Source of the DNA: Arthrobacter sp. PGP41
Lineage (GTDB): Bacteria > Actinomycetota > Actinomycetes > Actinomycetales > Micrococcaceae
Direction of reading: 5' to 3'
Assembly: GCF_002953935.1 (NCBI RefSeq)
Contig: NZ_CP026514.1
Coordinates: 682,001-746,000, forward strand
DNA: 64,000 bases
Shown here: positions 33,822 to 41,616 of the stretch, piece by piece
How positions within the stretch are numbered: position 1 is the first letter of the stretch
How the letters are laid out: every line of letters starts with the position of its first letter
Position numbers and translations under genes: made by a program
The notes under the pieces: generated by a model
The model's database searches: none
What the model saw: the letters and a program-made list of their open reading frames with translations, nothing else
What the model was told of the DNA's origin: nothing

Positions 33822-33831
33822 GCTTGGGCTT
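33819..33831 (+). promoter_or_regulatory. Leaderless -10 element overlapping a stop codon
   Basis: TAGGCT at 33819-33824, whose first three bases are the TAG stop of the upstream gene; 7 nt follow, then GTG at 33832. Confidence 0.5.
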
Positions 33832-34191
33832 GTGGACGTTGAACTCGTTATCATCCAGCCTGTTGAGAAGGCCCTGTTCTTTATCCTTGCCCTGGTTGCG
33901 CTGGGGCTGGAGCTCTGGGCGGTGGCGGACTGTGCCCGGCACCGTGCAAACGCGTTCGAGGCCACGGGCAAGCGGACCAAGGCTTTCTGGCTGGCACTGA
34001 CCGGCGGCGCGGCCCTGATCGGCGCCCTCTCGTTGTATAGCGGTGGTGGCGGTGCATTCTTCGGAACCTTTGGGCTGTTCGGGCTCGCCGCCGTCGTTGC
34101 TGCCTCGGTTTACCTGGCGGACGTACGGCCGGCCGTTAAGGACGCGGGCAGGGGCGGCAGCCGCAACACGGGGCCCTACGGCCCCTGGTGA
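33832..34191 (+). CDS. DUF2516 family membrane protein
   Basis: A 119-residue small membrane protein of the actinobacterial DUF2516 family, function unknown. Three hydrophobic segments are seen (about 11-31, 51-68 and 74-94), with a short cytosolic-type basic loop (DCARHRANAFEATGKRTK) between the first two. A glycine-rich polar tail ends the protein. The GTG start has a TAGGCT element 7 nt upstream that includes the stop codon of the previous gene. The gene is convergent with the methyltransferase. Confidence 0.85.
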   Translation: MDVELVIIQPVEKALFFILALVALGLELWAVADCARHRANAFEATGKRTKAFWLALTGGAALIGALSLYSGGGGAFFGTFGLFGLAAVVAASVYLADVRPAVKDAGRGGSRNTGPYGPW

Positions 34192-34206
34192 ATTAGCCGG
34201 GGTGAA

Positions 34207-35064
34207 TCAGCCGGCGCCTCCGCCGGCCAGGGGTGCCACGGCATCCCAGTCCACGGTGAGCTCCCCGAGCCGCCACCGCGAAGGCCCGTCCTGGACTGGC
34301 CAGCCCGTGTCCCGCAGGCTCCTGCACATGCCTTGCCAGCGCTGCCTGTTCCCGAAGGACGCCAGCGGCGCGCACTCAAGCCAGGCCCGGTCCATGGCCT
34401 GCAAGAGCGCGTGCACCGGTTCGCCCGGGACATTGCGGTGAATCAGTGCCTTGGGCAGCCTTTCGGCAACGTCCGAGGGAAGGACGAAGCTGCCGAACCT
34501 GACGGAGATGCTCAGGAACAGCGGCCGCTCCGCATCCAGTGCCACCCACGTCACCCGCCGCCCGATCTCGTCGCAGGTGCCATCGATGAAAAGGCCGCCG
34601 GGAGCCAGCCGGTCCTGCACCAGTCGCCAGATTCCGGCCACGTCCGCTTCCTCGTACTGCCGCAGGACGTTGAACGCGCGCACCAGGACCGGCTGGCCAG
34701 GCACGGGCAGTTCGAAGCCGCCCACACGGAAGCTGAGCCCGGGCCGCTCCAGGGGAATAGCCGCGCGGACGCGCTCCGGTTCGATTTCGATTCCAAAGAC
34801 CCGGACATCCCGGCGGACGGCAGAAAGCCGTTCATAAAGCTCGACGGCGGTGGCCGGCGCAGCGCCGTAGCCCAGGTCCACCACCAGCGGATCCGCGGCG
34901 TTCCGGAGCCGCCAGGCCTGCGGTCCCGTCAGCCAACGGTCCACCCGGCGCATCCGGTTGGGGTTGGTGGTGCCGCGGGTGACGTTGCCAACCGGCCTGC
35001 CCGGCCTGCCGGTATTCCTGCCCAAAATTTGCGGGGCGGTTACCCGTTCAGCCTTTTGCACCAC
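34207..35064 (-). CDS. Class I SAM-dependent methyltransferase-like protein
   Basis: A 285-residue soluble protein with a Rossmann-type SAM-binding motif (VVDLGYGAAP, about 61-70) and the acidic residue of the second strand (FGIEIEPERV). After that it departs from the usual methyltransferase sequence (FNVLRQYEEADV, then APGGLFIDGTCDEIGRR). It is a conserved actinobacterial protein with unknown substrate. The start is the first of two tandem GTG codons, at 35064, with TAAGGT 6 nt upstream. It is divergent from gpmA, and the 111 bp between them hold both promoters. Confidence 0.8.
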   Translation of the reverse strand: MVQKAERVTAPQILGRNTGRPGRPVGNVTRGTTNPNRMRRVDRWLTGPQAWRLRNAADPLVVDLGYGAAPATAVELYERLSAVRRDVRVFGIEIEPERVRAAIPLERPGLSFRVGGFELPVPGQPVLVRAFNVLRQYEEADVAGIWRLVQDRLAPGGLFIDGTCDEIGRRVTWVALDAERPLFLSISVRFGSFVLPSDVAERLPKALIHRNVPGEPVHALLQAMDRAWLECAPLASFGNRQRWQGMCRSLRDTGWPVQDGPSRWRLGELTVDWDAVAPLAGGGAG

Positions 35065-35076
35065 CGCCCAACCTTA
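35065..35076 (-). promoter_or_regulatory. Leaderless -10 element of the methyltransferase gene
   Basis: TAAGGT at 35076-35071, then 6 nt, then GTG at 35064. Confidence 0.55.
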
Positions 35077-35162
35077 TCCCTGCAGCACTAGGTCCTGCAC
35101 CAATAGGTGACGCCTAACCGGGCATCGCTTGTAACGCTGGGCGGGCGGCAACACTGCTCGGC

Positions 35163-35175
35163 TAGGATGAAAATC
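35163..35175 (+). promoter_or_regulatory. Leaderless -10 element of gpmA
   Basis: TAGGAT at 35163-35168, then 7 nt, then ATG at 35176. This is the best match in the window to a TANNAT-type hexamer. Confidence 0.6.
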
Positions 35176-35922
35176 ATGACTTACAAGCTGATTCTGCTGC
35201 GCCACGGCCACAGCGAATGGAACGCAAAGAACCTGTTCACCGGCTGGGTGGACGTTGACCTGAACGACCAGGGCCGCGAGGAGGCAGCACGAGGAGGGGA
35301 GTTGCTGGTTGAGAATAATGTTCTCCCGGACATCCTCTACACCTCGCTGTTGAAGCGTGCCATCAACACCGCGAACATCGCCCTGGACAAGGCCGACCGC
35401 GGCTGGATCCCGGTGAAGCGCGACTGGCGGCTGAACGAACGCCACTACGGTGCGCTGCAGGGCAAGGACAAGGCGCAGACCCTTGCCGAGTACGGCGAGG
35501 AACAGTTCATGGAGTGGCGCCGCTCCTACGACACCCCGCCGCCGCCCCTGGACGACAACTCCGAGTTCTCCCAGGCGCACGATCCCCGCTATGCAGACCT
35601 CGGAGACGCCCTTCCCCGCACCGAGTGCCTGAAGGATGTCCTGGTCCGCCTCCTGCCGTACTGGGAATCGGACATCAAGGAGGACCTCAAAGCCGGCAAG
35701 ACCGTCCTGGTCACGGCCCACGGAAACTCGCTGCGCGCACTGGTCAAGCACCTGGACGGCATCAGCGACGAAGCCATCGCCGGCCTGAACATTCCCACGG
35801 GCATCCCGTTGGTGTACGACCTCGACGAAAACTTCCAGCCGATCAAGCCCGGCGGAACCTACCTCGACCCGGAAGCCGCGGAACAGGCCATCTTGGCAGT
35901 CGCCAACCAGGGCAAGAAGTAA
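35176..35922 (+). CDS. gpmA: 2,3-bisphosphoglycerate-dependent phosphoglycerate mutase
   Basis: A 248-residue glycolytic enzyme that interconverts 3- and 2-phosphoglycerate. The phosphohistidine motif [10 protein letters not shown] is at about 6-15, [14 protein letters not shown] at about 83-96, and the second catalytic histidine is in [11 protein letters not shown]. The length fits the dPGM family. The frame opens at 35107, but the ATG at 35176 begins the conserved protein and has a TAGGAT element 7 nt ahead. The order gpm-phoU-senX3-regX3 matches other Actinobacteria. A strong terminator separates it from phoU. Confidence 0.97.
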   Translation: MTYKLILLRHGHSEWNAKNLFTGWVDVDLNDQGREEAARGGELLVENNVLPDILYTSLLKRAINTANIALDKADRGWIPVKRDWRLNERHYGALQGKDKAQTLAEYGEEQFMEWRRSYDTPPPPLDDNSEFSQAHDPRYADLGDALPRTECLKDVLVRLLPYWESDIKEDLKAGKTVLVTAHGNSLRALVKHLDGISDEAIAGLNIPTGIPLVYDLDENFQPIKPGGTYLDPEAAEQAILAVANQGKK

Positions 35923-35932
35923 GCAGTACATA

Positions 35933-35971
35933 GACGGCGGGCCGGTCACTTCACGTGACCGGCCCGCCGTC
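35933..35971. terminator. Bidirectional terminator between gpmA and phoU
   Basis: Perfect 17-bp inverted repeat (35933-35949 with 35955-35971) and a 5-nt loop, between convergent genes. Confidence 0.88.
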
Positions 35972-35987
35972 GTTATTCCGCAGCGCT

Positions 35988-36650
35988 TCAGCTGTGTTCG
36001 GTCCCTGTAGGCTGCCAGGCGCCGGTCACCAGGTAGGTGACCTTCTGGGCGACCGAGACTCCGTGGTCCGCGAAGCGTTCAAAGTACCGGCTCGCGAGTG
36101 CGACGTCCACCGTGGTTGCCGGCGACTCGGACCACTCGGGTGCTGCGATGGCCTTGAACACACTGAGGTGGAGGTCGTTGATGGCCGTGTTCGCCTTCAG
36201 GATGTCCCGGGCCACTTCAAGGTCACGGGTTTCCAGCAGGACCGTCAACTTGTTCGCAATTTCCTTGTCCAGCTCAGCCATTTGCTTGAACGTGCCGGTC
36301 ATGGATTCGGGGATGACGGTAGAGGGGAAGCGCAGGCGTGCCAGCTGGGCGATGTGCCGGGCAAGGTCGCCCATGCGCTCAAGGGAAGCGCTCATCCGCA
36401 GCGATCCCACGATCATCCGGAGATCGCTGGCTACCGGCCCCTGCAGGGCCAGGATGTCGATTGCCCTTTCATCCAGGCTGTTCTGCAGGAAATCGATGCG
36501 GGCATCCGCAGCGATGACGTCCTGCGCAAGGTCTACGTCCGCCACCTCGAAGGAGGTGGTGGCTTTGTCCATGGCCTCGCTGACCAGCCGGGAGATCTCC
36601 ACCAGCTGGTCACCAACCTGGGTCAGCTCTTCCTGAAAAACCTTACGCAC
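35988..36650 (-). CDS. phoU: Phosphate-signalling regulator PhoU
   Basis: A 220-residue all-helical cytosolic protein that links the Pst phosphate transporter to the SenX3-type sensor kinase and damps the phosphate response when phosphate is plentiful. Two three-helix repeats carry the PhoU metal-binding pattern (ERMGDLARHIAQLA at about 97-110 and YFERFADHGVSVAQ at about 190-203). The frame opens at 36725, but the GTG at 36650 gives the family length and has GGA-rich sequence ahead. It is divergent from senX3, with a PHO-box-like array between. The pst genes are not in this window. Confidence 0.95.
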   Translation of the reverse strand: MRKVFQEELTQVGDQLVEISRLVSEAMDKATTSFEVADVDLAQDVIAADARIDFLQNSLDERAIDILALQGPVASDLRMIVGSLRMSASLERMGDLARHIAQLARLRFPSTVIPESMTGTFKQMAELDKEIANKLTVLLETRDLEVARDILKANTAINDLHLSVFKAIAAPEWSESPATTVDVALASRYFERFADHGVSVAQKVTYLVTGAWQPTGTEHS

Positions 36651-36742
36651 GTAGGCGTCCTTTCCTTGTAACTCCCGCCGGCCCGGTCCGGGCAGCAGGA
36701 ATCGCGTCGCCGTTCGGCACTCCAACTACCCACAATCCCAAA

Positions 36743-36786
36743 GTCCGGTAAACGGTTAAGCCCTTGCAGGTGAACGTTAGTTGAAC
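36743..36786 (-). promoter_or_regulatory. PHO-box-like array between phoU and senX3
   Basis: On the minus strand, 11-nt units begin GTTCAAC (36786), GTTCACC (36775) and GTTTACC (36753), all on one 11-nt grid with a weak unit between the last two. This matches the direct-repeat form of actinobacterial PhoP/RegX3 boxes. The array faces phoU and lies 93 bp before its start, and 60 bp before senX3. Autoregulation by RegX3 is the likely role but is inferred. Confidence 0.6.
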
Positions 36787-36834
36787 CGTCCGCCCAAGGG
36801 GCCGGGACGCGCCGTTTGGCCTTCATATACAGCA

Positions 36835-36846
36835 TAAGGTGGACCT
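36835..36846 (+). promoter_or_regulatory. Leaderless -10 element of senX3
   Basis: TAAGGT at 36835-36840, then 6 nt, then GTG at 36847. Confidence 0.55.
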
Positions 36847-38112
36847 GTGGATCCTATGCTTATCGGCCTGGTGGCCGGCCTTATCGGCCTGGCGCTCGGT
36901 ACGTTCGGCGTGCTCGCTTTCCGGGTCAGTGAGAAACAGCGGCAATTGCTGGACGTTGACGCCGGCGAGCTCGCGCTGCCGGCGGGCGCTGCGGAGGTGC
37001 TTGCCGTCGTCGGACGCGCCTTTGTGGTGGTGGACGCGGTGGACGGTGTGGTCCGTGCCAACCCGGCCGCCTATGCCTACGGCCTGGTCCGCGGCCACAC
37101 GGTGGTCCATAAGGAACTGCTGGACATGACCGCCGGGGTCCGCCGCGATGGCGTCATCCTCGAAAGGAAGCTGGAACTTCCCCGCGGTCCCCTCGGCCAG
37201 GGAACCATCATTGTCCAGGTCCGGGCGGCGATGCTCGGGGAGGAATACATCCTGCTGCTTGCGGACGACCGCACCGAGATCACCAGGACAGAAGAGATCC
37301 GGAACGATTTCGTAGCCAACGTTTCCCACGAGCTGAAGACGCCGGTGGGCGCCATCTCACTGCTGGCCGAAGCCCTGGAGTCCTCGGCGGACGACGAACT
37401 GGCCGTCCGGCGCTTCGCCAAGCGAATGCACAAGGAATCCGGCCGGCTCGCCGCATTGGTCCAGGACATCATCGAACTTTCCCGACTGCAGGGAGCAAGC
37501 GTCACCCAGCAGGGCCGCCCGGTTGACGTCAATGCCGTGATCGCCGAGGCAGTGGACCGGTCCCAGCTTCCCGCGGAGAGCAAGAACATCCGCATTGTGG
37601 TGGGTGGCCGGACCGAGGCGAAGGTCTTCGGGGACCAGGACCTGCTGGTGACCGCGCTGCGCAACCTGATCGACAACGCCATTAGGTACTCCCCGGAGAA
37701 CACACGGGTGGGAATCGGCGTACGCAGTCGGGAAGGGCTTGTTTCCATTTCCGTTACGGACCAGGGGGAGGGCCTCAGCCCCGAGGACCAGGAACGCGTC
37801 TTTGAACGCTTCTACCGGGTGGATTCAGCCCGCTCCCGCCACACCGGGGGGACAGGCCTTGGCTTGAGCATCGTCAAACACGTTGCGTCCAACCACGGCG
37901 GGGAAGTGACCCTCTGGTCCCAGCCAGGGCAGGGCTCCACCTTCACCCTCCGGCTTCCCGAGATGGAGGGACAGGAAGGCGGGGAAGAAACACCTGCTAC
38001 CGCCACCACCGCCGCCGGTCCCGCGCGGGCGGGAACCGCAGGGTCCGAAAAGCCAACTGTTACCCAAGTACCCGGCGCCACCGGCGCCACCGAACGAGGA
38101 GCAAAAGCTTGA
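36847..38112 (+). CDS. senX3: Sensor histidine kinase SenX3
   Basis: A 421-residue membrane kinase of the phosphate-response two-component system. It has one strong N-terminal membrane segment (about 4-25) and a PAS-like region (about 50-140). The phosphoacceptor histidine lies in FVANVSHELKTP (about 161-166), and the HATPase domain has NLIDNAIRYSPE, DQGEGLS and GGTGLGLSI. It phosphorylates RegX3 when phosphate is scarce and is held in check by PhoU. The GTG start has TAAGGT 6 nt upstream. The C-terminus is a low-complexity Ala/Thr/Gly tail. The gene overlaps regX3 by 4 bp. Confidence 0.95.
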   Translation: MDPMLIGLVAGLIGLALGTFGVLAFRVSEKQRQLLDVDAGELALPAGAAEVLAVVGRAFVVVDAVDGVVRANPAAYAYGLVRGHTVVHKELLDMTAGVRRDGVILERKLELPRGPLGQGTIIVQVRAAMLGEEYILLLADDRTEITRTEEIRNDFVANVSHELKTPVGAISLLAEALESSADDELAVRRFAKRMHKESGRLAALVQDIIELSRLQGASVTQQGRPVDVNAVIAEAVDRSQLPAESKNIRIVVGGRTEAKVFGDQDLLVTALRNLIDNAIRYSPENTRVGIGVRSREGLVSISVTDQGEGLSPEDQERVFERFYRVDSARSRHTGGTGLGLSIVKHVASNHGGEVTLWSQPGQGSTFTLRLPEMEGQEGGEETPATATTAAGPARAGTAGSEKPTVTQVPGATGATERGAKA

Positions 38113-38789
38113 GCAGGATTTTGATTGTTGAGGATGAGGAGTCGTTCAGCGATCCGCTGTCCTATTTGCTGGGCAAGGAAGGTTTTGAGGTCGAAGTCGT
38201 GGACAACGGCCTGGACGCCATCACCGAGTTCGACCGGAACGGGGCGGACCTGGTGCTGCTGGATTTGCAGCTTCCCGGGCTGTCCGGCACCGAAGTGTGC
38301 CGCCAGCTCCGCCAGCGGTCCAGTGTCCCGGTGATCATGCTGACGGCCAAGGACGCGGAAATCGACAAGGTGGTGGGCCTGGAACTCGGCGCGGACGACT
38401 ACGTCACCAAGCCCTACTCCTCCCGCGAACTGGTGGCCAGGGTCAGGGCAGTGCTGCGGCGCCAGGGCGAGCCGGAGGAACTCATTTCTTCCACAGTGCA
38501 GGCCGGCCCTGTCCGGATGGACATTGAACGGCATGTGGTCAGCGTGGGCGGCGAGCAGGTGCTGCTGCCGCTGAAGGAGTTCGAGCTCCTCGAAATGCTC
38601 CTGCGCAATTCAGGCCGGGTGCTGACCCGCGGCCAGCTCATCGATCGGGTCTGGGGCTCTGACTACGTCGGCGACACCAAGACCCTCGACGTCCACGTGA
38701 AGCGGCTGCGCGGAAAGATTGAGCCCGATCCGTCGGCGCCGCGGTTCCTGGTCACCGTGCGGGGGCTTGGCTACAAGTTCGAGCCCTAG
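38109..38789 (+). CDS. regX3: Response regulator RegX3 (OmpR/PhoB family)
   Basis: A 226-residue DNA-binding response regulator. The receiver domain (1-118) has acidic residues EDE (8-10), the phospho-acceptor Asp52 in LVLLDLQ, and Thr/Lys switch residues (MLTAKD, TKPYSSREL). The winged helix (about 130-226) ends in the PhoB-type FLVTVRGLGYKFEP. It starts at a TTG that overlaps the senX3 stop (TTGA), preceded by GAGGAG. It should bind 11-nt direct repeats such as those seen before phoU and phoD in this window. Confidence 0.95.
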   Translation: MSRILIVEDEESFSDPLSYLLGKEGFEVEVVDNGLDAITEFDRNGADLVLLDLQLPGLSGTEVCRQLRQRSSVPVIMLTAKDAEIDKVVGLELGADDYVTKPYSSRELVARVRAVLRRQGEPEELISSTVQAGPVRMDIERHVVSVGGEQVLLPLKEFELLEMLLRNSGRVLTRGQLIDRVWGSDYVGDTKTLDVHVKRLRGKIEPDPSAPRFLVTVRGLGYKFEP

Positions 38790-38812
38790 AAAGGGCCACC
38801 GGCGAAGGGGAT

Positions 38813-38847
38813 GGAAAAGGAGGGGCCGCAAGGGCCCCTCCTTTTCC
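38813..38847. terminator. Terminator after regX3
   Basis: Perfect 15-bp stem (38813-38827 with 38833-38847), loop of 5 nt. A/T runs in the outer stem make it work on both strands, so it may also serve the convergent lipoprotein gene. Confidence 0.85.
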
Positions 38848-38881
38848 CTGTCCTGTCGGGCAGTGGACTCAGCCCGGAGCG

Positions 38882-39445
38882 TTAGTGGCCGGTCCCGCCT
38901 GCGCTTTTCGAAGCCGACGGCGACGGCGTGGCCGACGTGCTCGGCGAGGGCGTGCTGCCGGCCGGCAGGTACTCCTTGTACTCCGGCAGCGTGGCATCCA
39001 AGACGGGGACCTTCACCGTGTTGCTCACGTTGGTGCCGTCTTCGGTGATCTTGACGTCCACGAGGGAGCCCGGGATTCCTCCGGTGGTGCTGAGGATGGC
39101 TTCATCCGAGCTTTCGTTGAGCAGCGTGTAGGAGTTCGCCTTGACCGGAACCTCGGTCTGCGAGCCCTTTGCGCCGTTGACGGTGAGCGTCACGTCCTGG
39201 GAAGAAGAGTTGTAGACGGCGCCGATCAGGCGGCCGGGCTGGTCCTCGCCGGAGGAAATGATCAGGATGTTACGCAGCTGGATCGGGCCGAGGTCGGCGA
39301 CGATGCCGTCCGAGGCAGCGTACTGTTCGCTGGTCTGCTGGGGCGTGATGTAACCGCAGCCGGCGGTCAGCAGGCCCACGCCGAGGGCGGCTGCCGTCAG
39401 TGCCAGTTTGCCGCGCTGGGCCCGGGTCATCGCAGTGAAACGCAC
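38882..39445 (-). CDS. Actinobacterial lipoprotein of unknown function
   Basis: A 187-residue exported lipoprotein: signal peptide with lipobox LLTAGC (cysteine at about 30), then a beta-rich domain (GPIQLRNILIISSGED, AVYNSSSQDVTLTV) resembling small copper-chaperone or immunoglobulin-like folds, and a Ser/Thr/Pro tail (about 160-187) that probably spans the wall. No metal-binding His/Met motif of PCuAC type is seen. The start is a GTG at 39445 with GAGGAG upstream; an ATG five codons later is an alternative. It is divergent from carD. Confidence 0.8.
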   Translation of the reverse strand: MRFTAMTRAQRGKLALTAAALGVGLLTAGCGYITPQQTSEQYAASDGIVADLGPIQLRNILIISSGEDQPGRLIGAVYNSSSQDVTLTVNGAKGSQTEVPVKANSYTLLNESSDEAILSTTGGIPGSLVDVKITEDGTNVSNTVKVPVLDATLPEYKEYLPAGSTPSPSTSATPSPSASKSAGGTGH

Positions 39446-39703
39446 GTCGCGTACTCCTCAAAGAGTCTTGAAACATTAATCACGCATAGCCTATCCGCAA
39501 AGCAGGCCAAACGAGGATTCGAAGCTGTCACATCGGCCTTCCCCGGGACGCGGCACATGCACTATTATCCGCGTTCGTCAAGGGGGTGAAGGGGTCCGAT
39601 TTGGCCCGTTTTCCGCGTATTCCTGCGGTTCGGCGCCCTCTTCCGGGCCGGTCATATGCCTGAATCGTGATAAACTGGTCAGCGGGAAAGGGGAAATGTC
39701 CAC

Positions 39704-40186
39704 ATGGTATTTGAGGTCGGCGAGACAGTAGTTTACCCTCACCACGGTGCTGCGAAGATTGAAGAAATCAAGATGCGCACCATCAAGGGCGAAGAGAAAA
39801 TGTATCTCAAGCTCAAGGTGGCTCAGGGTGATCTGACCATTGAAGTTCCAGCAGAGAACGTTGACCTTGTTGGGGTACGGGACGTAGTGGGCAAGGAAGG
39901 CTTGGAGCACGTGTTTGATGTGCTTCGCGCCGAGTTCACCGAAGAACCCACCAACTGGTCGCGCAGGTACAAGGCAAATCTGGAGAAGCTTGCTTCCGGT
40001 GACGTCATCAAGGTTGCAGAGGTCGTCCGCGACCTGTGGCGCCGCGATCACGACCGGGGCCTTTCCGCAGGCGAGAAGCGAATGCTGGCCAAGGCCCGGC
40101 AGATTCTGATTTCAGAACTGGCGCTGGCTGAAAAGACCGACGAGGAGAAGGCTGCAAGCGTTCTCGACGAGGTCCTGGCTTCCTAA
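39704..40186 (+). CDS. carD: CarD-family RNA polymerase-binding regulator
   Basis: A 160-residue essential global regulator that binds the RNA polymerase beta subunit and stabilises open complexes, notably at rRNA promoters. The N-terminal RNA-polymerase interaction domain (about 1-60, [21 protein letters not shown]) and a C-terminal helical DNA-binding domain (about 70-155, with the conserved Trp in [14 protein letters not shown]) match the mycobacterial protein in length and order. AAAGGGGA precedes the ATG, and a TAAACT -10-like hexamer lies at 39671. It is followed by a terminator and then ispD, as in other Actinobacteria. Confidence 0.96.
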   Translation: MVFEVGETVVYPHHGAAKIEEIKMRTIKGEEKMYLKLKVAQGDLTIEVPAENVDLVGVRDVVGKEGLEHVFDVLRAEFTEEPTNWSRRYKANLEKLASGDVIKVAEVVRDLWRRDHDRGLSAGEKRMLAKARQILISELALAEKTDEEKAASVLDEVLAS

Positions 40187-40192
40187 GAATTG

Positions 40193-40232
40193 AACCCCGG
40201 GGGCACCCAAGTGCCGCCGGGGCTTCTTTTTG
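40193..40232 (+). terminator. Rho-independent terminator after carD
   Basis: A 12-bp stem with one mismatch (40195-40206 with 40211-40222), a 4-nt loop and a T-rich tail (cttcttttt). It partly insulates carD from ispD. Confidence 0.85.
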
Positions 40233-40293
40233 CCCAAAAGCAGGCCGCGGGCATTCCTCCCGAGGTGTTCAGGCGCCGGCCCTGCAGGGGACG

Positions 40294-40306
40294 TAGGCTA
40301 GTCCGC
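40294..40306 (+). promoter_or_regulatory. Leaderless -10 element of ispD
   Basis: TAGGCT at 40294-40299, then 7 nt, then ATG at 40307. Confidence 0.55.
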
Positions 40307-41089
40307 ATGAGCGAAACACCCACCCGCCTGGTCACCGCGGTGATCCTGGTGGCAGCAGGTACAGGGCAAAGGCTGGGTTACGGCATGCCCAAGGCGGCGG
40401 TCCCCCTGGGCGGCGAGCCAATCTTGATGCATGCCCTGCGCGGCATCGTCGCATCCGGAGCAGGCAGCCAGGTGTGCGTCGCGCTGCCCCCCGGAGACGA
40501 CGCCCTCCGCAGCCTGTGCGAGGACTTCCGGCGGGAACTGGCCGACGGAGGCCCGCTACTTTCCATTGTCGACGGCGGCAGCACCCGCGCGGATTCCGTC
40601 CGGGCCGGCATGGCAGCCCTGATGGACGGCATAGAAGCGGTGCTGGTGCACGACGCCGCGCGCGCCCTCACCCCCGAGTCCGTCTTCCACCGCGTGGCGG
40701 ACGCCTTGGCTGCCGGCGCCGTGGCAGTTATTCCTGCCGTAGCGGTAGTGGACACCGTCAAGACGGTAGCTGCCACCACCGGCCCGGACACCGAGCTGGC
40801 ACCGGAGGTTGTCACCGGGACCGCTCCCCGCGAGGGACTCCGTGCGGTGCAGACGCCGCAGGGCTTCCACCTGGGCACGCTGCTGAAGGCGCACGAAGCC
40901 GCGCGGGGCCTGGGCCGGGAAGAGTCCGGCGCCGTCACCGATGACGCAATGCTGGTGGAAATGCTCGGCATCCCCGTCCACGTGGTCCGGGGGTCCACCC
41001 AGTCCCTGAAAATAACCACTCCATTGGACCTGATCCTCGCTGAGGGCCTCCTCGAGGGGCCGCTGGGCGCGCGCTGGGTGGAAGGCTAG
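40307..41089 (+). CDS. ispD: 2-C-methyl-D-erythritol 4-phosphate cytidylyltransferase
   Basis: A 260-residue enzyme of the non-mevalonate (MEP) isoprenoid pathway, forming CDP-methylerythritol from MEP and CTP. The nucleotide-binding loop [17 protein letters not shown] (about 15-31) carries the catalytic Arg and Lys. [11 protein letters not shown] and [11 protein letters not shown] are the IspD signature segments. The frame opens at 40190 inside the carD terminator, so the ATG at 40307 with TAGGCT 7 nt upstream is chosen. ispF begins 2 bp after its stop. Confidence 0.95.
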   Translation: MSETPTRLVTAVILVAAGTGQRLGYGMPKAAVPLGGEPILMHALRGIVASGAGSQVCVALPPGDDALRSLCEDFRRELADGGPLLSIVDGGSTRADSVRAGMAALMDGIEAVLVHDAARALTPESVFHRVADALAAGAVAVIPAVAVVDTVKTVAATTGPDTELAPEVVTGTAPREGLRAVQTPQGFHLGTLLKAHEAARGLGREESGAVTDDAMLVEMLGIPVHVVRGSTQSLKITTPLDLILAEGLLEGPLGARWVEG

Positions 41090-41091
41090 GA

Positions 41092-41607
41092 ATGGGATCT
41101 GCGGACATGGTTATCCCCCGCACCGGAATCGGGCTGGACGTTCACGCCTACGCCACTGAGGACCAGCCCCGCCCGCTGTGGCTGGGCGGACTCCTGTGGC
41201 CGGGCGAACGGGGCCTGGCCGGGCACTCCGACGGCGATCCGGTGGCCCATGCCGCCGCCGATGCGCTGTTTTCCGCCGCCGGGGTAGGAGATTTGGGCAC
41301 GCATTTCGGTACGGACCGGCCGGAGTTTGCCGGCGCCTCCGGCGTCGCGCTGCTGGCCGAGGCTGCGCGGATTGTCCGGGCCGCCGGATTTGAGATCGGC
41401 AACGTGGCTGTCCAGTTCGTCGCCAACCGGCCCAAGTTCGGCCCGCGGCGGGAGGAATCCCAACAGGTCCTCAGTGACGCCGCGGACGCGCCCGTCAGCG
41501 TCACCGCCACCACCAGCGACCACCTCGGGTTCACCGGCCGCGGTGAAGGCATCGCCGCGGTGGCCACTGCACTTGTCTACCCGAGGCCGCACCTTCCCAT
41601 CAGCTAA
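41092..41607 (+). CDS. ispF: 2-C-methyl-D-erythritol 2,4-cyclodiphosphate synthase
   Basis: A 171-residue homotrimeric enzyme of the same isoprenoid pathway, cyclising CDP-methylerythritol 2-phosphate. The zinc ligands are Asp and His in GIGLDVHAY (about 12-20) and a His in the [14 protein letters not shown] segment; the fold ends with [16 protein letters not shown]. The start ATG is 2 bp after the ispD stop, so the pair is translationally coupled. The ispE gene, for the step between them, is not here. Its stop TAA is part of the cysS -10 hexamer. Confidence 0.95.
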   Translation: MGSADMVIPRTGIGLDVHAYATEDQPRPLWLGGLLWPGERGLAGHSDGDPVAHAAADALFSAAGVGDLGTHFGTDRPEFAGASGVALLAEAARIVRAAGFEIGNVAVQFVANRPKFGPRREESQQVLSDAADAPVSVTATTSDHLGFTGRGEGIAAVATALVYPRPHLPIS

Positions 41608-41616
41608 TCTGGAGCG
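41605..41616 (+). promoter_or_regulatory. Leaderless -10 element of cysS overlapping the ispF stop
   Basis: TAATCT at 41605-41610, whose first three bases are the ispF stop TAA; 6 nt follow, then GTG at 41617. Confidence 0.55.

Noticed and set aside
40190-40306. Longer IspD start inside the carD terminator
   Set aside because: The extension contains the terminator hairpin and is not family-like; ATG 40307 has a promoter hexamer.
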